Source: Cristatella mucedo
Lineage: Eukaryota; Bryozoa; Phylactolaemata; Cristatellidae
Direction: 5' to 3'
Assembly (NCBI GenBank): GCA_009760855.2
Contig: WPIO01000066.1
Location: 1,140,501-1,204,500 of the forward strand
Length of the DNA: 64,000 bases
In this document: piece by piece, positions 48,261 to 58,639 of the stretch
Layout: every line of letters begins with the position of its first letter
Position numbering within the stretch: position 1 is the first letter of the stretch
Translations under genes and position numbers: made by a program
Notes under the pieces: generated by a model
What the model was told of the DNA's origin: nothing
What the model saw: only the letters and a program-made list of their open reading frames with translations
The model's database searches: none

Positions 48261-49244
48261 TAAATTTTGGCAAATAAGGTAGAATTTAAACAGTGGTTTC
48301 CATAATGACGTCCTAAGCTGGTGATCTACAGCCTCATCGCTAATCAATTTTCCTCATGCGTGTTCTATGTCAGTATTTAATCCTTGGCCCACAATGTAAC
48401 TAAGTTACGAGTGTAGTTTTTGCAATTACATACAAAGCCGAACAAGAGAAGCAGGTCTATATGGACACTTGACTGATTTCCTAAATATTGGCCTTTTGCT
48501 TAGAACGTACCGGGTGCATTTCAAAAAAGCTAGCTTAAATTTGATGTGAATTATATTGTACTAATTTATTTACGATACAGATATGAATTAGTATCCAAAC
48601 TATTTACGCAGATAATCAGTTATAATGCCGCCAAACTCTCAGGGCCCACGGTAATTTACCAGGAATCATTTAGGTTGAACTGGGTGGCTGAAACATCGTA
48701 TTTATTCTTTGTTGTAGAAATCGATAGGAAATTCTCCAATCCATATACTGGCAACGACTGTATCACACGAGACTTATTCTTCACCTCCTCAAGAAAATCC
48801 GATACTGCTTCGTCAGAAGATGAATAATATAATGATTATGGTCTGTCAAAAAAGAGAGTTCATAACCAGCAGACCCTACATTCAAAAATGCACCATTCTT
48901 GGAAAGAGTTTTAGCTAACATCAGGATCCGTTATTTCAAAAAATCCAATCATCTTCTCAATCTGGTGAATCACAGTATTTAGGCTGCAAATAATTCAGGT
49001 CCTACATATATCAACGTCCCTATGGTGAATTTCTTTAGAGAACATCTCGGAGTCATTTGCAAGACACCAACATCATTTAAACTAAATAAACAGCTTCCTA
49101 GATGTCCTTAACAAATCATCATTGCGAACAGACTTATTTAGAAAATGAAAAATACATTTTTACATGTAGTCTTTTTGCTAGCAATAAAATCACTTTAATC
49201 CATTGTTAAAAAATCTGACCTAAAACGTCAAATTGTACACTAGA
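48261..49244. other. unexplained sequence
   Basis: The plus-strand frame at 48546-48827 (93 codons) resembles no known family. Nothing else is recognised. Confidence 0.4.
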
Positions 49245-49400
49245 CTAACAATAATGATAGTACGTAGTGCTTTCAGAGAACCTAATCTCTTTCTAGACAC
49301 TTAAAATTTGCTGTAAATGTGGTATCTTCGTATGCGTCGTAATAGAAAGTGAAATTTCAGTAACATACAATGATTAGAAGTAAAAGGGACAGGGTCAGCA
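49245..49400 (-). mobile_element. LINE-B tail, diverged
   Basis: Contains AACAATAATG, then CAGAGAACCTAATCTCTTTC and part of the 3' UTR. Confidence 0.7.
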
Positions 49401-49454
49401 TAAACAGTTGGTAAGGTTCACCATTCATCTTGTCCGCATAGATAATAAGTAGGG

Positions 49455-49589
49455 AAAGTGTAAGAGAGAGAGAGAGAGATTTAGAGATAGAGGGTGGCTC
49501 TCCTGCTTGCTCGAACAGCAAGCATGTGCACGTGTGTGCACGAGCGTCCACACAAACACACACACACACACACACAACCCCCCCCCCCC

Positions 49590-49622
<33 letters not shown>

Positions 49623-49640
49623 ACACACACACTCACTCAC
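49455..49640. repeat. (GA)n tract and (CA)n with a poly(C) interruption
   Basis: A short GA run at 49465-49480 is followed by a CA array at 49553-49640 that is split by about ten C residues. Confidence 0.95.
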
Positions 49641-49794
49641 ATACGTACAGTATTGGTTCCTCGTCAAGAACGCAGGCTACAGTTTATGTTGCACTGACAA
49701 ACAGGTGCTGTTGACAAGCCGGGAGCTTACTCACACTTTAAGTGTAGGACTAACTAGCGTTTTACGAAAATCTGATAATTAAATATGCATGTAT

Positions 49795-49920
49795 ATAATT
49801 TATTTGTATTGCGCCTTAAGTGAACTTAAACTCTGTTCGGGTGCTTAACACATGCCTCAGGGCTTGAGCCCACAACGTCGGCCGAACCATGGTCTGGGCA
49901 AGCATCTTAACGACTCATTT
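49795..49920 (-). mobile_element. tRNA-derived SINE
   Basis: Reverse complement of the tail (ATTTGTATTGCGCCTTAAG) and the box B region (GGGCTTGAGCCCAC). Diverged in the head. Confidence 0.78.
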
Positions 49921-50024
49921 TAGGTACTCGTCATTGGAAATTCAGGGGGCTCGATCTATTTATTTCTATTTGCCTGGCTAAAAGCCGTTTGCTCATAGCA
50001 AATGTGAGTCGGCTGTCCGTAATA

Positions 50025-50257
50025 ATAATTATAGTAATAATAATTCACTTGGTAAAGCACCCTCAGAGAACTTAATCTCTCTCTAGGCGCTTTACATTTG
50101 CTGCAAAGTGAAATGCAATTGAATGGTAAGTAAAATCATGTTTGAAAAACAAACAAAATGAATAATAGGATTAGGGGTGACATGCACAGGGTCAGCATGC
50201 AAATGTGGTTAGTGGCAGCATGCACAGTGTTAGCACGCGTAAGCACATCAAAGACGA
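50025..50257 (-). mobile_element. LINE-B 3' UTR and tail
   Basis: AATAATTATAG, the hairpin block and the 3' UTR up to GCACATCAAAGACGA, at which point unrelated sequence starts. Confidence 0.88.
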
Positions 50258-50600
50258 GACCTGGGGCGAAACGCGAAATGCATAAATATGCTAACACTAA
50301 TAATACTGCATCACTGGTGGTTGTCGCCGGGCGCACGCGCCTAAAATTGAATCGCCGATGGAAGTCAGTCTGATGCCAGCTGGGCAAAGGGTGCTGTGGT
50401 AGTGCAACCATTGGCTGCTGCTGCCTGCTCCAGCAATGAAATGCGATTGGTTGAGGGCTCATGAAGTGATGCTGCAAAGCTCCACCTCCCCATTCTGGCA
50501 CTAACTTAGGCCACAGGGTCACGGAGAGGTCATCAGTATTGAAGGCGAAATGTGGCTTCATCCGGTGGATGACACCCAATACCTACGTTTAGTAGCTACA
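50258..50600 (-). other. GC-richer segment with CCAAT boxes and a 147-codon frame
   Basis: The segment is flanked by a LINE-B tail and a SINE. On the minus strand it holds CAACCAATCGCA and AGCCAATGG, two CCAAT-type elements, and a reading frame (50579-50136) that continues into the LINE-B tail and so is unlikely to be a gene. It could be a promoter fragment or an unidentified transposable element. Confidence 0.3.
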
Positions 50601-50611
50601 GCTACCAGACG

Positions 50612-50760
50612 ACGATAAATAAATAAATATTTGCATAGCTTCCCAAGAGAACTTAATCTCTATTCAGGCACTTCTAATATGCCACCGGGTTGAACCCACC
50701 ACCTCAGCCTGACCTTGGTTGGTGTGAGCAGCTTCAAAGCTTGACCGACTCAGCTTGGTA
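50612..50760 (-). mobile_element. tRNA-derived SINE
   Basis: The ATAAATAAATA 3' end, GAGAACTTAATCTCTATTCA tail and head boxes on the minus strand match the family. Moderately diverged. Confidence 0.82.
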
Positions 50761-50929
50761 ATGCAGAATAACGCGCCGGAAGTACCCCGTGCAGAAGTGG
50801 GCCGAGTGGGCTTTTGCTTCCAATCGAGTTCACTGCACCTGCTCAAAAAGAGACAAAGGTTGCTGCTGCAACCGTGTGCCTCTCCTGAAACTCAGAGGAC
50901 CGCACACAACACCCTGCATGCTCTACTCT

Positions 50930-51765
50930 TCACCATAAGAATAATAATCATAACAATAATGCACTTGATAAAACGCCCTCAGATAACTCAATCTCTTTCT
51001 GGGTGCTTTACATTTGCTGCAACGTGAAATGCAATTGAATGGAGAGTTATATCATGCTTGATAAGCAAACAAAATGAATAACACAGTTAGGGGTGACATG
51101 CACAAGGTCAGCATGCAAATGTGGTTTGTGGCAGCATGCACAGTGTCAGCATGCATACGCACATCAAGGACAAATCACGGGGACCCACTAAATGCTATCC
51201 TAAATAGTTGTGTTTTGAGGTTCCTTTTAAATGTGGTCAGGTCAGAGGATGTTCTGACGCAAGTCGGGAGGGAGTTAGAGGCTTTGGGAGCATACGAACT
51301 AAATGCATGTTTTCCAAAGGATTTAAGGTTTGTACGGGTATTTGTAGACTGTTGTATTCCGAAAAGCGGATGGTACGATGCTTTGGCCTGATGGGGTAGT
51401 ATATCTGAGAGATAGGCTGGAGCCATAGACTGAAGGGACCTAAAAGTGAGCGACAAAACCTTGAAGACAAATCCTTTGCTTGTCTGGTAGCCAGTGCAGG
51501 TCGGCGAGAAGTGGATTAATGTGGCAACTGCGACGCTCACGACAGACAAGCCTAACTGCAGAGTTTCGCACCAGCTGCAGTCGCCTGATTGCACATGCTG
51601 GTAGGCCAGTAAGCAGTGAGTTGCAGAAGTCGAGATGGGATGTCACGAATGAATGGACCGTGTTACATGTGGTATCCTTATCTAAACAAGCCTGAATTTT
51701 AGGAATGTTATAAAGCTGAAAATAGGCGGATTGGACTGTGGAGCTGGTATGATCTTCTAACGAGA
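50930..51765 (-). mobile_element. LINE-B, C-terminal part to 3' end
   Basis: Minus-strand frames preserve DHTSSTVQSAYFQLYNIPKI, HLDFCNSLLTGLPACAIRRL, VCRERRSCHINPLLADLHW and the C-terminus, then the 3' UTR and hairpin tail. A few frameshifts. It is close in sequence to the copies at 15455 and 33007. Confidence 0.9.
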
Positions 51766-53100
51766 TCCATGTGAATCCCGACAGCCGGACACGAACACGA
51801 CTCTGCAATACTACCAGAGGCAGTGGTGAATGCTGAGTAGATCTGCCAGCTTTGGCTCCTCCTTCGACTAGTTGCCAGGTTACGAGCGAGAGCTGCCGAC
51901 ACGCCAGAAAATGCAGCCGCTGCATGCCTACGTTCAGCCCGTAGCTCTGATCAGTAGGGACGCCTCTGGTCCGGCTCAATGGTCAACTCTGGGTCAATCT
52001 GATGGTTTCTAAATCTCTTTTGTAAGGTCAACGACAGCTGTCTGACAAGCAGCACAGTCAGACTGTATTTGCTGACGACCAGTATCCGCGATGAGGAGCC
52101 CACCACATGGCCTGTTAGCCTCGAGCCATCATCTCCTACTGAAGTCTAATTCAGTTTTCCTCTAATTTAACCCACATATAGCAATTAAAAACCGGGTTTT
52201 GCAATATAAGCCATACTGCTCACGCAGCTACGCAGTTAACAACCGCTTGTGACACCAAATGAATTGACTGAGTGACTGAAATACAAATTGCTAATGGCCA
52301 ATGTATTACATAAAAGCGTAAAATTTAATCATGTTCAACAGAAACGTAATATAAACACTGATTTTAGTCAAGATTTGAAATTAGTACAAGGTCTTTGTGG
52401 GCCTAATGGATGACCAATGGCTGCAGAAACCAATGGTCACCATTTCTACTGTGCAGATTCAGTTCTCTGAGAGTGCAATACAAATCTGCTTGTATTAGTG
52501 TTACTATCATTATTGCCTAAAATACATATTGTATTTATTAAACCAATTCTCTCTTACTAATCCAAGAAGTTTATTAGGCTAGGCCAAATCTAAAGAATTA
52601 TTAAAATGAGCAACCACTTAGCAGTGAATTCATATTGGTTTATTTAGTATTGCGAACGCACTAGTGATGATTAGCTGGGATAAAGCTAATTCTTTGGATG
52701 AAAACCACGTTATCAGCTTCGCCTCGTATATATTAGCTTTACTTAATGGTGCGTTTTAGTAAGTAGATATAGCCTTATAATCACTAGAACAGTAGCTGTT
52801 TGTCGTTTTCTGAAATACTTGAGGTTGCCGAGTGCTGAAATTAAGCGAACTATTTCTCTAATAGACCAGCTGGCATGGAAGCAGCGGCATGCAAGTTCAA
52901 TCGCGAGATGGCAAGTTTCGTAGCCGGAAAGTAAACGCATCGTTTGATTGGTAACCGAGCAGGACGGGTTCGGCAATGACTACTACGCAGAAGCGTTGAA
53001 TAGTAGCATAGGTACCGTGTGCTTCAGAGTCGAATGGTTTAATTCACGAGCGAGAAAAGTCTTCCTTCATTCGACTTTCTAGCACTTGACCATTTGTTGA
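51766..53100. other. unexplained block downstream of gene A
   Basis: A faint LINE-B tail relic is possible near 52455-52520. The minus-strand frame at 52976-52743 is not recognised. No gene B first exon could be identified here. Confidence 0.35.
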
Positions 53101-53131
53101 AATTTTTAGCACGACAATCGTCCGGCTCGTC

Positions 53132-53137
53132 TTTATT
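53132..53137 (-). terminator. candidate poly(A) signal of gene A
   Basis: The only AATAAA on the minus strand within 750 bp downstream of the gene A stop codon (plus-strand TTTATT). It would give a 3' UTR of roughly 750 bp. Confidence 0.5.
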
Positions 53138-53259
53138 TAAGGTTTCTTACTTGCTTCAGGATTTTCAAAATCTAAAGGATTTGGGTCAGGCATAAAAAAC
53201 CAGCAACCACCACTGCTCCGGTAGTTGCCGGTTCCTTCCGGATTTTCGCTCGCTCGTGC

Positions 53260-54450
53260 GCGACGTAGGAGGTATAAATGTGGTCTCGGGGGTGGGAGAA
53301 CTCGGCTCCATCTTCACCCACCTCAACTCCTGTCTACGGTGTCACTTATATAACGGCTCTTCAACTGACTCAGTTTAGATTGGTCACTTCAGTTAATGGC
53401 TGAGATATTACTAAAAGCGGTTCGTACGCTTAGTGACTTAAAGATTAATGGCGTCAGCTATCATTGGACTCCTTACCTCGCGAGCGCCACGTTCTCTTGG
53501 CGGCCACCTCTTTGCTACGCCAATAAAAACGTATATTCACGGCCGAGCGCTCGGCGGCGACCGGCAGAACCTTTCGCAGCAGCACCAGCGACGGCTCAGG
53601 GTGACCCGCCGGAACCGATCGCTTCGCACCGAGCGAGACTCCCAATGCCGTGCGCCCAGGGCGCGTAGGCCGCAGCTCGCGCGGCGCCATCGTTCGCCGC
53701 TCGGGCGGCAAATCGGACTGTGCAGCGGGAGCGTTTCGAGCGGCGCCAGCCCGGTCGGCCGCCGCAGCTGCCGCCGCGCGGGCCGCTCGATCCGTCTGCA
53801 GCTCTGAGCCAATCGGACTTGGCTCACGCTCCGAGCCAATCGGACTTGGCTTGCGCTCCGAGCCAATCAGACTTGGCTTTCGCTCGTCGCCGAGCTCTTG
53901 GCACTTGCGTCCGACCCCTTCCGACTCCGGCCGTCCTTCGATTTGCCGCCGGATGTGCCGCTCTTTGCGCTCTTTCCGCTCTTTGAGCTCTTGGCGCTCT
54001 TCGAGCTCTTGGCGCTCTTCGAGCTCTTCCCGCTCTTGGCGCTCTTCGTGCTCTTAGTGCTCTTCGCGCTCTTGAAGCTCTTGGCGCTCTTCGTGCTCAG
54101 TGCGCTTTTAAAAGTCGTCGCCGTCGCCTTGCTAATCCGGCTCATCCGGCTCACGCCGCTCGCCGCCGAGCCGGCGCTGCTCCTCGAGGCGCCCGAGCCG
54201 CGCCGCGACTCGGCGTCCGTCGCCGTTGTCCTCTCGCTCGCCGCCACCGACTCTCCGCCGGCGGAGCCGCGGCGCGACTCCGCGTCCGTCGTTCTCTCGC
54301 TGGCCGCCACCGATTGGCCGCCGGCGGAGCCGCGGCGCGACTGTGCGTCCGCCGCCCGCTCGCTTTCCGCCTCCGATTGGTCCGAGTCCTTTCGCTTGTT
54401 TCTGCCGCCTTTCTTCTTTCCGGCCTTCTTCTCCGACTTCTTCTTGGCGT
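53260..54450. other. CpG-rich island over the gene A terminal exon
   Basis: GC content and CpG frequency are far above the rest of the window. A TATA-like GGTATAAATG lies at about 53270 on the plus strand, so an antisense promoter cannot be excluded, but the enrichment may simply reflect Ser/Arg/Ala-rich coding sequence. Confidence 0.6.
53806..53886. repeat. 27-bp tandem repeat, three units, spanning the gene A stop
   Basis: Three units start with GAGCCAATC at 53806, 53833 and 53860. On the minus strand each encodes SQV, then a stop or Arg, then LARSA/V. The first unit read by gene A contains the TGA stop and the two others have CGA at that position. Confidence 0.93.
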
Positions 54451-54558
54451 GAGTCATCTTTCTCAGATACCAAATCACCGAGAGAACTATCAGAGGCAGC
54501 ACTAGGACGGCGAGGATTGAAGACATGATGACGTACTTTGAAGACCCCTGATTAGAAC
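53867..54558 (-). CDS. gene A terminal exon: transmembrane helix and Lys/Ser-rich cytoplasmic tail
   Basis: This is the last exon of a type I membrane protein. It enters in phase 1 after the acceptor tttcgcttgcag, matching the phase of the Ig exon at the right edge. The 230 residues comprise a short juxtamembrane piece, a hydrophobic helix at about residues 9-32 (Tyr-Val-Ile to Trp-Tyr-Leu), a basic stop-transfer stretch (RKMTHAKKKSEKKAGKKK), three diverged repeats with the kinase-type motif SRRGS, and a low-complexity region of about 60 residues built from KS, KSAKS and KSSKS units. It ends SQV, which fits a class I PDZ ligand (Ser at -2, Val at 0). The tail after the helix contains no tyrosine, so ITIM or ITAM signalling is unlikely. 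The stop lies inside a 27-bp repeat. I know of no named family with this tail. Confidence 0.8.
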
Positions 54559-55149
54559 CTGCAAGCGAAAGAGCAGACACCTCGTGACAAAAGGAGCTTG
54601 CCAGAAAACGGGCACTTGCAACCATCCACGTTGACAATTTCCTGCCAAAACTAATTAATGTTCATAAGTATCTTAACCAGCTGGGCTCACGTTTAGCGTG
54701 GCGGCTGGAAAGACACTCAGTAAGTTAGGGGTCTGCGTACACTTTCAGTTATTTTTATTTTTGAACGCGTATCAGCTCCTCGTTTAAAGCACAGTATACG
54801 CAAGCGCATTTGGACACCATCAAATAGTCGAGTTTAAAGGATACACCACTAGGTAGAGACGCACTTTCATTTAATTTGAATTGCATTTCAGTCTGGAAGT
54901 GGAGTAATAGGAAAGTAGTGAGATCTGATGGTTGTGATTTACAGGTACTTGAAAACAGAGGAGAAGAATACATTCGCCCATCATTCAATTAAATGCAGTT
55001 TTAAGGCACTGGTGCAGTTTAGCATTCAAACGATTACCATAAAAAACATTGTTGTGATGCATTTCAAACGGATACGACGTAAGAAAACAGTTTGTGCACC
55101 AAACATTGTGCAGCCCTATTATTAACCAGAGAAGCTACTTAGTGGCAAG
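54559..55149. other. gene A intron, no recognised feature
   Basis: This is the start, in transcript terms the 3' end, of the 9.3-kb intron that separates the terminal exon from the Ig exon. Nothing is recognised here. Confidence 0.4.
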
Positions 55150-55285
55150 GAATTTACGAAGTCTGTAGGTTACCGTATATGAGGTGAGAGGCCGCTGAGG
55201 CTTTGAGAGCATAAGAACACTGTCCAGTATAACGCAAACGTAGCCTGTGTGGCAGTGCGGAGTTACAGACGGAGGTGCAATACAT
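55150..55285 (+). mobile_element. LINE-A 3' tip, relic
   Basis: ACGAAGTCTGTAGGTTACCG is followed by GGAGTTACAGACGGAGGTGC, the conserved end of LINE-A with an eroded tail. Confidence 0.65.
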
Positions 55286-55504
55286 AGAAATGCAAGTCTT
55301 CTAAGGCTGAGCAGCATTGCAGATGCTTCATTACCACTACTCGAGCTTATCTTATAAGCTCACATGAAATGCAAGCGTCTAATGATGAAGGCAAAATTAC
55401 TTTCACGCTAATGCTTAGCACAAGCCTCGACATAAAGCCTAAACTTGTGGATCAGCTTCGCTAGGGATTAAGAACCTAAGACAGCCGGAAATTATCCACA
55501 GCTT

Positions 55505-55650
55505 TCCAATTTCGAGCGTTTTTAGCCAAGCGGTTAAAGTGCACTCCTTGACCAAGGTCTGGCAGAGACCGTGAACTCTAACCCCGTGGCGCGTGTGAAG
55601 CACCTGCATAGATATAAGTTCTCTTACGGAGCTATACAAATTAAATAATT
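55505..55650 (+). mobile_element. tRNA-derived SINE
   Basis: Box A-like TTAGCCAAGCGGTTAAAG, a box B region with TGAACTCTAACCCC and the tail TATAAGTTCTC, then GGAGCTATACAAATTAA. It is followed by an AT microsatellite that may have grown from its tail. Confidence 0.8.
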
Positions 55651-55738
55651 ATATATATATATGTGTGTGTGTCTGTGTGTATATGTATATGTATATGTGC
55701 ATGTATATATATATATATATATATACGTACTATATACA

Positions 55739-55784
<46 letters not shown>

Positions 55785-55790
55785 CATATG
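55651..55790. repeat. (AT)n/(GT)n microsatellite cluster
   Basis: Alternating AT and GT runs directly follow the SINE tail. Confidence 0.95.
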
Positions 55791-57119
55791 TGCGTGTGCA
55801 TGCGTTATTGCGTTTTTGTGTAGCTAGAAGTGGGCTAACTCAACAGCTGATGCGGTACTTTTTCCGGGTTATTTTGAAACAAGAAACCTCGCTTTTGAAT
55901 GTAGAGGCGATGAAGATATGCTGGCAACTGAGACTTTTTATTCTCGTGAGAATATAGATACACACATATCTTTCGACCCAATTTTAGTTTCTTTGAATCG
56001 AAGTTATTCAACCGCCAAACCATTGAGAGTACTTGCAAAACTTGCAACGTCGGGGCTACAGTTGTTCGTGGTACACAAAGGTAAACGACGGGTCACATGC
56101 GTCAGCGTCTTGTACTCGTTATCAGGAAATCATATGTTTGATAATGTCATTCTTTCGTACGTGCTAAATTCTTAAGTACACCTATCACCTGGACCGAATC
56201 ACAAGCCTCAGTAAAGGATTATTGGGACACTCATGTACTTGACGACATTAGCTTACAAGCTAATGACTTGCGAGTACCTACGGTCTTCTGCTAGATAGAC
56301 GTGTAAAGTCTTTTTAGTGTTTTTGCGTTGCTACCATGTAACTTCGCTCCGTGCTAGTATTACAAAGAAATTGTAAGGCTTTGAGTGACTCATAATCAAA
56401 GTGCCCGAACTGAGATTCAGTTCCCCTACGGTGCCGCGCCTACGTCATGATATATTGTTAACATCATAGTGGGACTTATTTAAAACTTCCAGATGGCTTG
56501 CAGATGGTGCCCTCGAAATCGGCATCGAAGTTATAGAGAAGTTCAGCGATATAGGTTAGTGGGTTATAATATCGCTACATATTTAGTTTTAGCACAAATG
56601 ATATAGAAAGAACACGATCGTGAACAGCATTTCTAAGATAAAAGTAGGTTTCACCGAAACTTAAGACAATATGATTTTTTAATCCATTTAAATTAGCTGG
56701 AATTTATTATGCAATAATGTATTGTTACTGTGTCGATGCTAAATGAAGCCATTTTTAGAGTACACTGTTTCGCTGGAGTTATATCACTGAGCCTGCTATT
56801 AAATATCACGCTTAATCCTTTACAGTGTAGCTGTAACAGGCTACGCTTTTGCTTGGCTATGCTTTGATGCATAAAGTAAATAACTTCAATGATTTCTCTG
56901 TACCATGGTCTCACCGTTTCTTGAAGCGTCTACATTTTACACTCAAGGAGGCTACGAGTGATTGCATCCTGGATATAATATTTAAATAATAAAGCCCAAC
57001 TATTCCTTAAGACCCTATTCCCACTGCCCTGGTTCTTCATTGCATTGATCAGCTGTTGCCATGCATAGCTAACACCATAATCTTGTCACTATCATTTGTT
57101 CATTTTCCGGCATCTTTCA
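55791..57119. other. gene A intron, unexplained
   Basis: Frames at 55918-56175 (plus) and 56914-56693 (minus) are not recognised. No repeats are recognised. Confidence 0.4.
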
Positions 57120-58622
57120 AAAGTATAAAATAAATTTATGCTAGTATGTCCCAGCCTGGCTTAAGAGCTGATCACTGTACAGAATCAGCATTACTTACGG
57201 TAAAAAACCACCTAATTAGGAATGCAGACATAGTTAAAGTGTCTTTACTTCTTTTTCTCAATCTTTCGGCAGCTTTTGATACAATCGATCGTGAATTTCT
57301 TCTTGAGCGCCTCTCATCCCACCTGCACATCACTGGCACTGCTCTGCAATGTTTCAGGTCCAATCTCAGTGGGAGCTTCTAGAGTATTGATGTGAATGGG
57401 CAGAGATCACCCGAGGTACCTCTGAAACATAAGGTAACTCAGGGCTCGGTGCTAGGTCCGGTTATTAACATGGTTTACATTATCCGTCTTGCTGACGTGA
57501 TTGCCAAGCACAATTTAGGCTTTCACTTCTATGGGGGTGACACTCAATCGTACTTTTGCTTTGATCCATCCAGCCTTCGAGCATCTCAAATTCTCTAAAT
57601 TCACTTGCTGTATGTATTGATGAAATTCTCTCATGGATGGCAGCAAATTTTCTAAAACTAAGCCATGATAAAGCTAGCAAACTAGTTGTGGAAAAACACA
57701 GTGTGATTCAGAGATTGGAAAGGCTGAATCTCAAAATTGGCTGTGCCCTCATCTCTTCGGTTGAACCGGCTAGAAATCGAGGTGACATGTTCCAAAGTGA
57801 CTTTTTGTCAGACGACCTCATCGGCTCCACAATCAAGTCTGCCTACTTTCGGCTACATACCGTTGCTCAAAATCGGGCTTGTTCAGATTAGGATACAACG
57901 TCCAAGTTGGTTCATGCATTTGTGACATCCCGTCTTGATTTCTGAAACTCACTGCATGCTGGCCTACCGGCATGTGCAATCACGCTTATACAGCTGGTGC
58001 AAAAATCAACTACTAGGCTGGTCATTCGTGAGCTTCGCAGTTGCCACATCACACCAATTCTCGCAAACCTGCACTGGCTCCCAGTCAAGAAATGGATTGA
58101 CTCCAAGGTTTTGTCTCTAACTTTTAGGTCACTTCATTCTTTGGCTCCAGCCTATCTCTCAGATCTACTCCCCGACCAGGCCAAGCATCTTACCACCTGC
58201 TTTTCGGAATCTAACAGTTTCCCAATACCTCGTACAAAACTCAAATCGTTTGAAGACCGTGCACTTAGTTTGTTCACTCCCAAAGCCTTCAACTCAATCC
58301 CGACTCGCGTCAGAACATACCCTGACTTGACCACATTTAAAAAGAACTTAAAAACACACTTATTTAGGACAGCATTTAGTTGGGTCCCTGTGATTTGCCC
58401 TCCATGTGTTTATGAGTGCTAACCCTGTGCATGCTGCAGCTAAAAACACTTGCATGCTGACCCTGTGCATGTCACCCCTAACCATGTTATTCATGTCGTT
58501 TATCATGCATGATATTACTCACCGTTAGATTAAGTTTCCCTTGGCAGCAAATCTGAAGCAGCTAGAGACAGATTGAGTACGGTGAAGGCGCTTCATCATA
58601 TGCATCATTATTATTATTATAA
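57120..58622 (+). mobile_element. LINE-B, longest copy, reverse transcriptase to 3' end
   Basis: The copy encodes [38 protein letters not shown] (catalytic motif A), VTQGSVLGPVINMVY, FYGGDTQSYF in place of the canonical F/Y-x-DD box, then SWMAANFLKLSHDK, the thumb and the C-terminus PVKKWIDSKVLSLTFRSLH through NLKTHLFRTAFSW. The 3' UTR, hairpin block and ATT tail follow. Both the GG-for-DD change (first aspartate lost) and several stops make it inactive. The endonuclease and any ORF1 are absent. Its motifs are those of the L2/CR1 group. It lies in the last intron of gene A, in the opposite orientation to the gene. Confidence 0.92.
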
Positions 58623-58639
58623 AATCACCAGCCTGAGAG

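Noticed and set aside
49494-49782. His/Thr- and Cys/Val-rich frames on both strands
   Set aside because: Translations of the (CA)n/(C)n simple repeat.
53396-54528. Several plus-strand frames of 88-184 codons, for example 53898-54452
   Set aside because: They are antisense to the gene A terminal exon and its GC-rich 3' UTR. The minus frame has the transmembrane helix, matching splice phase and organised repeats; the plus frames do not.
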